A DNA stretch of 64,000 nucleotides from Gammaproteobacteria bacterium (GCA_021773815.1 JAJFJS010000067.1:82819-146818); one strand, 5' to 3'; shown: positions 9,123-17,929, counted from the stretch's first letter. Translations and numbers: made by a program. The notes: generated from the sequence alone by a model not told the origin.

Positions 9123-9209
9123 GCCCAGGTGGCGGAATTGGTAGACGCGCCAGCTTCAGGTGCTGGTCTACGTAAGTAGGTGGAGGTTCAAGTCCTCTCC
9201 TGGGCACCA
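9123..9209 (+). tRNA. tRNA-Leu(CAG)
   Basis: Complete class II tRNA of 87 bases with encoded CCA. The acceptor strands GCCCAGG and CCTGGGC pair fully. The D-loop is present and the anticodon stem CCAGC/GCTGG carries loop TTCAGGT, giving anticodon CAG. A long variable arm (CTACGTAAGTAG) and a T-arm with GGTTCAAGTCC follow. It reads opposite to rnr and lies at the left edge of the accessory block. Just after its CCA comes a strong palindromic terminator. Confidence 0.97.
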
Positions 9210-9249
9210 AACTAAAAAGGCCACGCAATGCGTGGCCTTTTTAGTTTGG
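9207..9249. terminator. Bidirectional palindromic terminator after tRNA-Leu
   Basis: A 21-base arm at 9207-9227 pairs perfectly with 9229-9249 around a single central base. The core is GGCCACGCA/TGCGTGGCC flanked by A5 and T5 runs, so it has a T-tract on either strand. It overlaps the CCA end of the tRNA and should stop its transcription, and also any transcription arriving on the minus strand. Confidence 0.93.
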
Positions 9250-9672
9250 TGCCCTTTGGGCAATCTATTACGCCACTACCGCGGCGGGCTGAAGAGGTCG
9301 AAGAACTAACTGCGAAGCTGAAAAACAAGGAAATACGGGACGCAAAGATTCGCCCGTTCCAGATGGGCCAGACAACGGGAAGTGCGCATGTTTGAATTCG
9401 CCAGGACGAAGCGCCGTTCCCGAGCGCATGTCCCCAATGCACCGAGGAGGACAAGTGATACCTCGGGTAACTATCTGCGTTCTGGCTGCGACAAGTACTT
9501 TCTGGTTGAACCGGCAAAACCCTCAAAAGTGGCCGGGGTGAGAGTCAATCGCGGACGCCAGCGCGGCAAGTGGTAAGCCCAACTGGTCCTCCACCACAGG
9601 TTATTAACAGGATATCGATATATTTCTGATTTGCCCGAGCGTTTTGGCGGGAAATTGATTTCAAAACCAAGC
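9250..9672. other. Gene-poor stretch at the island edge with possible coding debris
   Basis: No convincing gene is visible in these 420 bases. On the plus strand one frame reads a hydrophilic, helix-like segment (EEVEELTAKLKNKEIRDAK) before a stop near 9390, which looks like the tail of a decayed gene. A later short frame (about 9382-9576) has no recognisable family. I cannot assign the debris. Its position directly after the tRNA-Leu makes a decayed integrase or cargo gene an obvious thing to test. Confidence 0.4.
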
Positions 9673-11301
9673 CTAAATAGCGCTCCTGGAAACCACATTC
9701 AACTTTTGCCCTGTATCCTTCAGCAACTCACTCGGTCGGCATGAAAGCAACATTGAAGCAACGCCTAATCCCGACGACGTTGACCCGGACAAGCCATGCG
9801 CGGTCGTACTGGCGCCACAAAGATAGAGATTTTCTATTTCTGATCTATTGTGAAAGCTAAAGGGACCGATTTGCCGCAGAGTCTTTTCCGTCCCATAGCA
9901 CGCACCCTGTGTCGATTGTACATAGTGTTCACTGCTTAGCGGGGTGCTTAGATCACTATAGAGAATGTGATCTGAAATACCTGGAATAATATTTTCGATA
10001 GTCTTTAGCATTGCAGCGGTGAGCTTACGTTTTAGTGCGCGATATTCCTCGGGTCTCTCGCCGACTTGTGTGTTTCTCCAGCACCTGAATACATCATAGG
10101 AAATGAAATTTACCGCTTCAATAACGTGGTGGCCGTTCCTGAAGCTAGTCGGGTCTTTCATACTGGTAACCCCCAGAAATACGCCCGGAACCTCATCAAC
10201 TTCAGCTATCGTAGAACTCCTACTTTGACTGTAATACGCCTCGAAGTCAGGAGACTTCGCATACCAGTAATTGCCCGAATCAAGCGCCATCGCATGCAGA
10301 TCAAGATCAGTTGCCAGGTAAAGCACTACTGCAGATGTCGTATACGTTGCGCTGTCCAGTTTCTTTCTTAGCTTGCTGCTGATGTGCTCCCGGCCAACCA
10401 GGTTGTCATAGGTAATATGCGGCGACGCATTGGAAATAATCTTATGTGCTCTCAACTCCTGGCCGTCAGCAAGTTGCACTCCAACGGCGGCGCGGCCTTT
10501 GCTGCTTGCTTCGGTAAGAATCTTTACAACATTGGTGGACAACAGTAGCTGCGCATGATGTTTTCTCAGCGCCCGCACGAATGCCCTGGGAATAGCACGG
10601 CCGCCGCCTTTCGGATAATAACCACCATTGAGATAATGTCCGACAACGGCTGCGTGTAATGCGAATGGCGTTTTTGAGGGCGGCAGGCCGTGATCGCCGC
10701 ATTGCATCGATAGAAAGGCCTTAAGCAGAGGGTCGGATATACGATCGTCCAGTATTCTTTTCAGGGAATACAGCCCATAACGACCCATATGCCTGGTGCG
10801 ATATGGCACGGTCAAAAAATCCAGAAAACTCCTGGTTTCCGGCACCACCGGCAATTCTGAACAGATTCTTTCAACAAGAGAAAAGTAGTCTTCGATACCC
10901 CTGGCCTGTGACGGAAACCGCTGCTGAAAACGCTCAACCGTGGCCTCTTTGCCGCTCGGCATATCAAAGGCATCGCCCCCGATTCGAATATGCTCATAAC
11001 CATCCGGGTTCATCTCGTAAAAGGTCAGGTCATTCGCGACACCCAGACCTTCGTAAACGCCTCGCATGAACCCACCATCACCAATCTGGCCTACATAGTG
11101 GATGCCGGGACTAAAACGGTAACCGTTTTCTTTAAAGCTATGGCAAAGGCCACCGGGGACGTTGTGTTGTTCTATAACAATTACCCGTTTGCCCGCTTGC
11201 GCCAATGGCAGGGCGGCCGACAGCCCGCCAGCACCAGAGCCGATAACGATGACATCAGCGTCAGTGGTTGTCACAGCCTGAACGCACCCACAATCTGCCA
11301 A
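9673..11301 (-). CDS. FAD/NAD(P)-dependent oxidoreductase, phytoene desaturase / retinol saturase-like
   Basis: Flavoprotein of the CrtI/CrtISO/retinol-saturase superfamily. The Rossmann motif VIVIGSGAGGLSAALPLAQAGKRVIVIEQ begins near residue 16, followed by NVPGGLCHSF and FSPGIHYVGQ. The C-terminal FAD motif YLCGASTTAHGLSGSTSSGLG is present, and the length (about 540) fits. Relatives desaturate or isomerise polyenes, or saturate one C=C bond of retinol-like substrates; the substrate here cannot be read. The start is uncertain: TTG at 11301 or GTG at 11274. It lies 60 bases after a B12-binding radical SAM gene in the same AT-richer cassette, so the two probably act on one product. Confidence 0.85.
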   Translation of the reverse strand: MADCGCVQAVTTTDADVIVIGSGAGGLSAALPLAQAGKRVIVIEQHNVPGGLCHSFKENGYRFSPGIHYVGQIGDGGFMRGVYEGLGVANDLTFYEMNPDGYEHIRIGGDAFDMPSGKEATVERFQQRFPSQARGIEDYFSLVERICSELPVVPETRSFLDFLTVPYRTRHMGRYGLYSLKRILDDRISDPLLKAFLSMQCGDHGLPPSKTPFALHAAVVGHYLNGGYYPKGGGRAIPRAFVRALRKHHAQLLLSTNVVKILTEASSKGRAAVGVQLADGQELRAHKIISNASPHITYDNLVGREHISSKLRKKLDSATYTTSAVVLYLATDLDLHAMALDSGNYWYAKSPDFEAYYSQSRSSTIAEVDEVPGVFLGVTSMKDPTSFRNGHHVIEAVNFISYDVFRCWRNTQVGERPEEYRALKRKLTAAMLKTIENIIPGISDHILYSDLSTPLSSEHYVQSTQGACYGTEKTLRQIGPFSFHNRSEIENLYLCGASTTAHGLSGSTSSGLGVASMLLSCRPSELLKDTGQKLNVVSRSAI

Positions 11302-11361
11302 ATGGGTCCTGATAGCAGCCGGCGATTCTGTCGTTGAAGGAAATTCACGAACGTTGGCCGC

Positions 11362-12876
11362 CTAAGAGCCTCTCTGACTGACACTCGGCGCGGCACCGCC
11401 CGCTGCTCTGTAAGGCTGTGTCTTCTGTTGGAATTTTCGCAACGAATGCACGATCGGGTTGCCGAGCATAGCCGGCAAAAAGCGCCAATATGGCGGTGCA
11501 GCACCGACTAATCGCAAAGTTCTTTGCATGGCAAACTCGACAAACGTCTGCCCTTCGCTTGCAGCCAAAACGACATACGGGGTTTTTTGAATAGCCTGAT
11601 TGATGCGTTGAATCATCCAGTCCTCAGTTACCTGTGGAGATATATAAAACGTCGGCCGGGACAGATCAGTGTCCGACTTTAAGAACCCCTCTCTATACGC
11701 GGTGCTCGCCACGCCGGTTCCAGAGAAAATACGAATACCTACAATGAATATCGACATCATGTTGTTACCCGCCAACTCCGTCTCAACGAAACGCATTGTT
11801 TCGTTGACCGTATCCTGTGTTTCACCCGGACCACCAAGCATAAAGAACCACGTACTGTGTATGCCGCTTTCACGAATATATCGCACAGCGTCATACACCT
11901 TAGGCATTTCAAAATCCTTTTTGTAACTGGCAAGCATGGTATCGCTTGCTGATTCCGGCGTTACCATCATGGAGTTAAATCCCGCGCGTTTCATTGATGA
12001 AAACAGCTCGGGTGAGGTGGCAATTGGATTCACGCCCATTGCAGTGAAGTTTGCTTTAATCTTTCGACGAATGATTTCCTGGCACAATCGTATTGCATGA
12101 GACTGCGGTGCATTAAATGTTGAATCAACAATTTCAAAGGTTTGCGGCCCGACCCGCGCTATTACTTCTTCTATTTCGTCAACAACATCTTCTGCCGATC
12201 GTTTTCTGAACCGCCGACCTTCAATGGCAGGATACGAGCAGTAATCACACTTTAACGGGCAACCGCGCTTGGTTTGAATTGCCCAGCAAGCGTTACCGAG
12301 CCTGCGATATGACGACCAGTCGATCCAGTCTTCCATATACGAGCGACCGAATCCTTCCAGGATTTGCTTCGGGTTCTTGAAAATCACATCGCCACGACGG
12401 TAGCAAAGACCGGGTATCTTGTAGTAACTGGTCTCATTTTCCAGCGCATCAAGCAGGTCGGGAAATGATTTCTCCCCCTCCCCACAAATTGCAAAATCTG
12501 CATCGAGATGTCGAAGCGACATTTCCTCAAGTATGGAAATCGCCGGCCCACCCAAAACTATGTATATTTTCTTGCCGGAAACCTTATCGGTAGACTCATG
12601 AATTAACATTAGAAATTCAGCCAACTCGGGCAAATGGTTCTCAACGCGCTGAGCCACAATGTTATCGATATTACGTACCGAAACACCCACAACATCGGGT
12701 TCGAACTCACTAATGGTTTTTCGCAATATTTCCTGAGGATTGCCAGCAACCAGAAGATCTAGAAACTCAACCTTGTGACCAGCCTTTTTTGTCGCGGTAG
12801 CGATGTAGCTCAAGCCAATCGGTGGAGCGAGAACCAGATCTTTACATTGATTCGAGTAAACCAGTAATACACGCAT
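11362..12876 (-). CDS. B12-binding-domain radical SAM protein
   Basis: The N-terminal ~150 residues resemble a cobalamin-binding domain (VLLVYSNQ, APPIGLSYIATATKKAGHKV, EPDVVGVSV). A radical SAM barrel follows, with the cluster motif C206-PLK-C210-DY-C213 (CxxxCxxC). A GGPGE motif near residue 345 is typical of SAM binding in this family, and the C-terminal ~100 residues are helical. Such enzymes methylate or rearrange unactivated carbon in lipids, cofactors and natural products; the substrate is not deducible. Base composition is clearly more AT-rich than the flanking housekeeping genes, suggesting transfer. It is the upstream partner of the FAD oxidoreductase at 9673-11301. Confidence 0.88.
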   Translation of the reverse strand: MRVLLVYSNQCKDLVLAPPIGLSYIATATKKAGHKVEFLDLLVAGNPQEILRKTISEFEPDVVGVSVRNIDNIVAQRVENHLPELAEFLMLIHESTDKVSGKKIYIVLGGPAISILEEMSLRHLDADFAICGEGEKSFPDLLDALENETSYYKIPGLCYRRGDVIFKNPKQILEGFGRSYMEDWIDWSSYRRLGNACWAIQTKRGCPLKCDYCSYPAIEGRRFRKRSAEDVVDEIEEVIARVGPQTFEIVDSTFNAPQSHAIRLCQEIIRRKIKANFTAMGVNPIATSPELFSSMKRAGFNSMMVTPESASDTMLASYKKDFEMPKVYDAVRYIRESGIHSTWFFMLGGPGETQDTVNETMRFVETELAGNNMMSIFIVGIRIFSGTGVASTAYREGFLKSDTDLSRPTFYISPQVTEDWMIQRINQAIQKTPYVVLAASEGQTFVEFAMQRTLRLVGAAPPYWRFLPAMLGNPIVHSLRKFQQKTQPYRAAGGAAPSVSQRGS

Positions 12877-12980
12877 AATGAGTGAGCTCTACTTGCTTGT
12901 TGCCGCATACGAACGGCCAAAACCCTGAAGATGAACATTAAATCATGTTTAGTCGCTGCTACAGCCAACATTAATGCCAC

Positions 12981-13741
12981 CTAAAGTGGCTCAGCCCCCT
13001 GATTCAATATATTGAAATAAGTACTATATACAAACAGCCGATCACGTTGCTTGCCAGTTGTTTCCCAAACCAACCCAAGGTCCGTTAAGTGACCTATGGG
13101 TTTGCGCACAGCATGTTGTGTGGTGGCGGTACGTGAGTAGCATTTCCTGCGCGAGGCCCACCCAATTCTGCGTCCAACGATATTCGCCGGGTTGCATGAT
13201 TGCACCCCTGCCGTGGCCAAGTAGTACGCCGTGAATGTCACGAATAAGCCTGTTCAACAGCGGCATATCGTCGCGCAACCGCTCAGGGCCAAAATTCATG
13301 GCAGCGACATAGTTGGAAACTTCCTGTACGTCATCGAGCAGCACACCCGGAGCTTCATCGCTCTCGTACAACAGCAAATCAGATAGCGCGGACCACGCTC
13401 CCTCAATCTGGGCTGACAGCAAAGCTTCCTTGCGAACGAACGTGTTAGAGGAACAAGGGTGAATCGGGCAGCCGTCGTACCGTCCAAGCGCTCTGCTGAC
13501 CTCGTCCAAGAGGCCAAAGAGCTTGTTCGGCTTCCAGAGGCGGTGCTGGCGGCAATACGGGCGGTACGAAGGCATGAACCGTCTCACCACCTACCGCGGC
13601 TTCGACGAAAGTGCCCGGACGACTGGCCTGATCTGCGTCTTGCTTAGCTTCAGCCACTACGAAACAATCCTTTCCCAACGAATCTAACCAAGAAGGGATA
13701 TGCCTTTTTCTTTTTTTTGTGAAAGTCTTTTTTAAGAACAA
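12981..13741 (-). pseudogene. Fic-family protein, frameshifted and missing its catalytic core
   Basis: Fragments in three reading frames add up to a decayed Fic protein. The first frame (to about 13560) gives RPGTFVEAAVGGETVHAFVP, the usual start of the Fic N-terminal domain. The second (about 13042-13550) gives LDEVSRALGRYDG, FVRKEALLSAQIEGAWSALSDLL with the inhibitory (S/T)xxxE(G/N) motif as SAQIEG, and PGEYRWTQNWVG. The third (12981-13150) gives IGHLTDLGLVWETTGKQRDRLFVY, the C-terminal winged-helix end. The HPFxxGNGR catalytic motif and roughly 150-170 surrounding residues are gone. It cannot AMPylate. Confidence 0.85.
13647..13688. repeat. 42-base dispersed repeat, copy 1
   Basis: This 42-base stretch matches 45772-45813 at 36 of 42 positions. 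Both copies lie where a decayed gene begins: here at the 5' side of the Fic pseudogene, there beside the superoxide dismutase remnant. It is probably part of a short mobile or recombination-associated element. Confidence 0.7.
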
Positions 13742-14041
13742 TAGAGCCTTATAGCTTCCTCGCCCGCCACTCCAGACCCCGAATTTTCAACGCCCACAGG
13801 CCTGCAGGAACCTCACAGAACGATTTTTCGCCAAAATCCAGGCTTCCGACCAGGCTAGGTTTGAGGGCGTGAGGAGGCCTGCATTGGCTGAATTTTCAAG
13901 ATTCGAAGCAACACCGCTCAGGTGGCACAATTTGCTAAGTCCTTGATCCGTTGAGAAATCTTACAGTCTATTTTTTCACAACTTACGCGCACGGGCTGCG
14001 CGAGTATTGGATTTGCGTTCCCAATCCACTCGCGGGCACCA

Positions 14042-14074
14042 GATTTAAATGGTGTCAGACACCAATTAAATCTG
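14042..14074. repeat. Palindrome with GGTGTC/GACACC core, copy 1
   Basis: Nearly perfect 33-base palindrome: outer arms AGATTTAA/TTAAATCT and inner arms TGGTGTC/GACACCA around one central base. The same inner core (GGTGTC-T-GACACC) occurs near 45829-45841. Such short GC-rich palindromes resemble REP-type elements mobilised by Y1 transposases, though no transposase is present here. Confidence 0.75.
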
Positions 14075-14097
14075 ATGCCCGTTGGGCGATCGTTTTC

Positions 14098-14145
14098 CGG
14101 TGCTTCCGCACGCTGAATATCCCGGATGAAGGCGCAGGCATTCGT
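14098..14145. repeat. ~40-base dispersed repeat, copy 1
   Basis: The segment GCTTCCGCACGCTGAAT-ATCCCGGATGA-GGCG recurs near 38285-38330 with only a few changes. On the minus strand both copies read IRD(V/I)QRAEAP, so they may derive from one coding element. It lies beside the GGTGTC palindrome. Confidence 0.7.
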
Positions 14146-14187
14146 GATGTTCACACGAGTTGCAGAACCTTGCCTTTCCGGGTTCAC

Positions 14188-15192
14188 CTACTCAACCCCT
14201 ATCCCTCGCTGGTTCCACGCGTCAATGTCTGTACTCAGAATGCTGCTCTGCGTGTCCAGCAACTCTTCCAGCAGCGGCGAGTCGACGGCAAGATTCAACG
14301 CGGTATCGATCTGCTCAAGCGCCTCCCTGTTGCGCCCCTGCGCTACCAGTGTCATCGCCAGGTTATTGCGCGCGATGAGCGATGCCTCGTCATTTCGCAG
14401 GATGACAAGAAAACCCAGCTCTGCCGCGGAGAAATTGCCGAGCGCGTATTGCGCATTCGCCAGTCCAAATAGAAGAACGGAGTCATCCGGCCATTGCGAC
14501 AGCCCGGCTTGCCAGGCATCTCGCGCCGCCAGGGGATGCCCGGTCTGCTCAAGTCCTGCGACAGCTTCAATATAGCGGTTTCGGTCGGGGTTGGCTGGTA
14601 ACTCCCCTGGCCTGAGTATCGACATAGCCCAGAAATTGCTGCGTCTCCACGTGCGCAGAAACACGGGTGTATGCATTACGCGCCGTTCTTCCGTGCCGGA
14701 ACGAAGAATGATTTGCTCGCTGACCGCATCCGCGCCAACGACCACCGCATAGTGCCAAAGAGGCGCCCAACTGACACCCAGATTGAGCAATACCAATACC
14801 GGCCGCCCGGTCGCCAACTCGCCTGTTATCGACGAGAACTCAGGCACCAGTACATAGGGGACCCTTTCCGCCGCACGCGAGGCTGCGAGCATTTCGCTTT
14901 GTAAACTGCCCTGGCGTGCGGGAAGGTAGACCTGCCTGGACACTGCATCCAGCGTGGTTGTAACACCGCTCGCCGTTAACACGGTCATGAGGGCCGCAGG
15001 CCCACACTGGTATTGCTGCTGCGCATAAAAAGGCGTATCGACCAGTTCGAGCAGGCCGGGTGCCGGCCCATAGTTGCTGACAGACGGCGGCATCGCGCTA
15101 CACCCTGCCAGAATCCAGAATACGAAAAGGGCCGGCGCATGCGCGGCCCTTTTCGAACGGTCGAACAACTGCAAAGTGCCGATTGCCTTCAC
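14188..15192 (-). CDS. PA2778-family cysteine peptidase lipoprotein with TPR-like tail
   Basis: Predicted lipoprotein: a hydrophobic stretch ends in the lipobox LAGC (Cys about residue 31). A papain-like C39-type peptidase domain follows, with the catalytic Cys in QYQCGPAALMTVL and the His in LWHYAVVVGA. The C-terminal ~130 residues read as tetratricopeptide-like helices (SVLLFGLANAQYALGNFSAAE). This matches the PA2778 family, whose role is not well established. It starts at a GTG overlapping the stop of the upstream PA2779-type gene (GTGA), so the two are coupled. Confidence 0.88.
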   Translation of the reverse strand: MKAIGTLQLFDRSKRAAHAPALFVFWILAGCSAMPPSVSNYGPAPGLLELVDTPFYAQQQYQCGPAALMTVLTASGVTTTLDAVSRQVYLPARQGSLQSEMLAASRAAERVPYVLVPEFSSITGELATGRPVLVLLNLGVSWAPLWHYAVVVGADAVSEQIILRSGTEERRVMHTPVFLRTWRRSNFWAMSILRPGELPANPDRNRYIEAVAGLEQTGHPLAARDAWQAGLSQWPDDSVLLFGLANAQYALGNFSAAELGFLVILRNDEASLIARNNLAMTLVAQGRNREALEQIDTALNLAVDSPLLEELLDTQSSILSTDIDAWNQRGIGVE

Positions 15193-15575
15193 ACTCTCTT
15201 GAATACGTCGATAACTCCAACAATCTCCAAAACAATCAACACCACGAATACGACACCGATCACAACTAACGCACCGCCTCCACCCGCAATTTGCTGGTCG
15301 AGCTTACCTTCCAGCGCAAGCAATTCGGCGTCCGTCATGTTGCCGACTCGTGATTGAACTGCCAGCGGGTCTACCCCGAACGCGACCAGTTGCCTGACCA
15401 CATCCTCTCGCGCGAGAATCGTTTCCACGCGTGTGAGACGCCCGTCCCGGACCTCGCTTTGCACAACTTGCTGAGTGCCGATCATTGCGGCGCCGGACGT
15501 CTGCGCCAGACCCAGACTCAATAGCGCGAGTGAAACAAACCTGACGACGAAATTTTGTAACATTATTGAGTGCAT
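15189..15575 (-). CDS. PA2779-family small membrane protein
   Basis: Small exported membrane protein of 128 residues with an N-terminal signal-like segment. A soluble middle follows (ILAREDVVRQLVAFGVDPLAVQSRV, MTDAELLALEGKLDQQIAGGGG). A C-terminal transmembrane helix (ALVVIGVVFVVLIVLEIVGVIDVF) completes it. This is the usual partner of the PA2778-type peptidase, encoded immediately upstream and overlapping by four bases. Function is unknown; a substrate or anchor for the peptidase is a reasonable guess. Confidence 0.87.
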   Translation of the reverse strand: MHSIMLQNFVVRFVSLALLSLGLAQTSGAAMIGTQQVVQSEVRDGRLTRVETILAREDVVRQLVAFGVDPLAVQSRVGNMTDAELLALEGKLDQQIAGGGGALVVIGVVFVVLIVLEIVGVIDVFKRV

Positions 15576-15773
15576 TGAGGTATCCCTTGTGTAAGTTTGT
15601 AAATTGAACGGCCAGCGCGAGGCTCCTGCATAGCCTCACCTTGCTCGTTGCCGAGCCGAGTCGTCTGTACGCTGCCGCACAGACAGGCCATCTGCCTGAC
15701 TCCAAGCTCCGTTCATTCACCGGAGCAGAATAGATGCCTGGACTTCCCACGGTATAGATGACACACCGAACCC

Positions 15774-16150
15774 TCAAAATGAGGCTCTTTCAAAAGCCTC
15801 TGGACTGACGCCGCCGAGGTAGCTGTGGCGTCGGGTTCGATTATAAAAATACTTCGATGTAATCAAAGATATCAGCTCTGGAGAGATCGCGTGTTTTGTA
15901 GATACGTTTCTTGATACGTTCTTTTTTCAAGCTACTAAAGAACGGCTCGGCAACGGCATTACCCCAACAGTTTCCGCGCCGACTTATGCTCGATTGGAGT
16001 TGGTGCTCACGACAGAACCTCAGCCAGTCGCGGCTGCCGTACTGAGACCCTTGGTCGGAATGCACGATCACCGTGTCCGTCGGCTTTCGTCACCAGATAG
16101 CCATCAACAATGCATCAACGACAAGCTCTTTCACCAAGGTCGGTTTTATC
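15774..16150 (-). pseudogene. IS3-family transposase (OrfB) remnant
   Basis: The C-terminal third of an IS3-family DDE transposase is recognisable. The middle catalytic Asp lies in IVHSDQGSQYGS, and the catalytic Glu in RRGNCWGNAVAEPFFSSLKKERI. The end reads RRHSYLGGVSPEAFERAS. It is dead for three reasons. Upstream of HSDQG, a Trp codon has become TGA (MAIW-stop-RKPTDTV). An extra T in a T5 run near 15845 shifts the frame after YIEVF. The N-terminal half is missing. No terminal inverted repeats were found. Confidence 0.9.
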
Positions 16151-16448
16151 GACCAACCCTGGTGTATAACGTTGGTTACCAATCACTTTCTCCTATGCTC
16201 GGATCACAGCCCGGAGGTGTCTGCCGTACTGGGGGAAGTCCAGTCTGGGCACGAATGAAATTGGAAAATGGGTCGTGGATATTTTCCAGGCCACGCTGCA
16301 ATACATTTTTAGCGCCGTTAGTCATCTTAATGAGCTGAATTGCAGACCTTCTGAACCGATCTGACAGATAAGCAGATAAACATGAACTTAAACTTCAACC
16401 GGCACGCCAAGATCCCTTCAAGGTGACCTGTTGGATGTCCTCAACCAG
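16151..16448. other. Intergenic debris between IS3 remnant and GH130 gene
   Basis: No gene is supported in these ~300 bases. A plus-strand frame ending near 16258 reads PEVSAVLGEVQSGHE, which looks like protein but is too short to assign. The stretch is probably leftover of the insertion that brought the IS3 fragment. Confidence 0.4.
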
Positions 16449-17915
16449 TTAGTCTCCCCCGGTCAGCTCCGCTAGCAGCTCTGGCAGTGAAACCAGGGCG
16501 AAGGTTGTTGATCGATCACTGATACCGTAGGGAATCACGAGCTTGTCATTGTGGATCATGCCGCCGCACGAATAGACGACGTTAGGGACGTAACCGAAGC
16601 GCTCGTCTTCGACCGGCGCGAGGAGAGGTTCGGGGAGACGGCCGATGACTCGGGAAGGGTCGTCTCGGTCGAGAAGTGCGGCGCCGATCGAGTATTGGCG
16701 CATCGGACCCACACCGTGCGTGAGAACAAGCCACCCAGCTTCAGTTTCAATCGGTGAGCCGCAGTTGCCGATCTGAATGATTTCCCAGGAAAACCTGGGC
16801 TTCATGAGAAGCTTAGCTTCGTTCCAGAAGAGAACGTCGTCAGACCTCAAGAGGAACAGACTCTCTTCGTCAATTCGACCGAGCATCAGGTACCTGCCGT
16901 CGACCTTTCTCGGGAACAGCGCCATCCCTTTGTTAAGGGCGTACCGTCCGCCCAGCGTGCGAATCCTGACCGTCTGAAACCCGGTGGTTTCGAGGAGCTG
17001 GGGCATGATATTGACGCCATCGTACGCGGTATAGACCCCGTAATAGCAGATTTCGCCGTCTTCCGAGCGATATCGCACCATCCGCATATCTTCGATCCCA
17101 TGGCTCTCGCGATCCGAGTGCGGGAAAATTACAAACTCGGATGGGTCGTCGAGATCAGGCATCTGAAGATCGTAATTCGCCCGCGCAAGCGCGAGCATGT
17201 TCTCAACGGGCTGGCAAAACGAGGGGGCACAACCGAGCGAGTTCCGCACCGCATTAATCGCCAAATTGAGTTCGTCGAATGTGAATGTCTCGCCCAGGCG
17301 GTTAAGGACTTCGTCGGTCGATGGTTCGAGCACGTGCATCTCGACGAGTTTCTTTCGGTAGATTTTTTTCTCAAATTGTCGATTCTCAATGACTTGGAGC
17401 TGGTGACTATATTGACTGACGGGCTCGATCCGGATTCGATTATGGCGATCGATCACTCCGCGACGGAAAACGACCGAGGAGATATGTCCTTCGCCCGTTG
17501 CTCGCAGGCTCATCAGAAAGCGGGTGCTGCCCTCAGCCTGTCTATCCTGTTCGATGGCAGGCACCATTGAGGGATTGAAGAGCGCGGCAGACTCGATCGC
17601 GTACTCCATTGTGAAGTAAGTACCGATCAGGAACCGCCGTTCCTCGTCGACACCATCTTCGTTGGCGACGAGGTGTTTGACCGCACTATAGTTGCGCTTG
17701 GCGATCGCGGCGAGTTCCGGATGTTTCTTCTGGAAACTCCGCTTGAGACCGCTCAATAAGTTGGCGACCGTGGAGTCGTCAAGGGTTAGGATCCGTTCAA
17801 TGATTCCACGAAGCCGCTGCTCGTCGCCAGGGCCGAAAAATCGGGGAATAACGCGCCTAGACTCTGGGTCGAGCCGCTCGGAAACACGTTCGACCTTCAC
17901 GCTCGAGCGGTACAT
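16449..17915 (-). CDS. Glycoside hydrolase family 130 protein (mannoside phosphorylase-like)
   Basis: GH130 enzymes phosphorolyse or hydrolyse beta-mannosidic bonds. The five-bladed propeller motifs are present: HGIEDMRMVRY (with the catalytic-type Asp), YTAYDGVNIMPQL, GNCGSPIETEAGWLVLTHGVG, and FGYVPNVVYSCG near the C-terminus. An N-terminal ~150-residue helical extension precedes the propeller, as in a large bacterial subgroup. I place the start at the ATG at 17915 (MYRSSVKVERVSERL). The open frame runs further upstream, but that part overlaps an EamA-transporter remnant and is unlikely to be translated from here. It stands next to an APC permease, but no sugar transporter is nearby. Confidence 0.85.
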   Translation of the reverse strand: MYRSSVKVERVSERLDPESRRVIPRFFGPGDEQRLRGIIERILTLDDSTVANLLSGLKRSFQKKHPELAAIAKRNYSAVKHLVANEDGVDEERRFLIGTYFTMEYAIESAALFNPSMVPAIEQDRQAEGSTRFLMSLRATGEGHISSVVFRRGVIDRHNRIRIEPVSQYSHQLQVIENRQFEKKIYRKKLVEMHVLEPSTDEVLNRLGETFTFDELNLAINAVRNSLGCAPSFCQPVENMLALARANYDLQMPDLDDPSEFVIFPHSDRESHGIEDMRMVRYRSEDGEICYYGVYTAYDGVNIMPQLLETTGFQTVRIRTLGGRYALNKGMALFPRKVDGRYLMLGRIDEESLFLLRSDDVLFWNEAKLLMKPRFSWEIIQIGNCGSPIETEAGWLVLTHGVGPMRQYSIGAALLDRDDPSRVIGRLPEPLLAPVEDERFGYVPNVVYSCGGMIHNDKLVIPYGISDRSTTFALVSLPELLAELTGGD

Positions 17916-17929
17916 CGTATCGGTAGACT

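Larger units (their letters stand above)
13742..14187. other. Intergenic debris with palindrome and dispersed repeats
   Basis: No supported gene. The stretch holds a large palindrome at about 14042-14074 (AGATTTAA arms around TGGTGTC-A-GACACCA) and a ~40-base block at 14098-14145 with a second copy near 38285-38330. A 10-base direct repeat (GAATTTTCAA) also occurs near 13781 and 13891. The pattern suggests the ends of decayed insertion elements. Confidence 0.6.

Noticed and set aside
9016..9228. Short minus-strand frame reading LEPPPTY and ARLPIPPPGH
   Set aside because: It is the reverse strand of the tRNA-Leu gene, a common false protein.
12877..12980. Possible cobalamin riboswitch upstream of the radical SAM gene
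   Set aside because: The gap is only about 100 bases to the Fic remnant and has no B12-box-like sequence.
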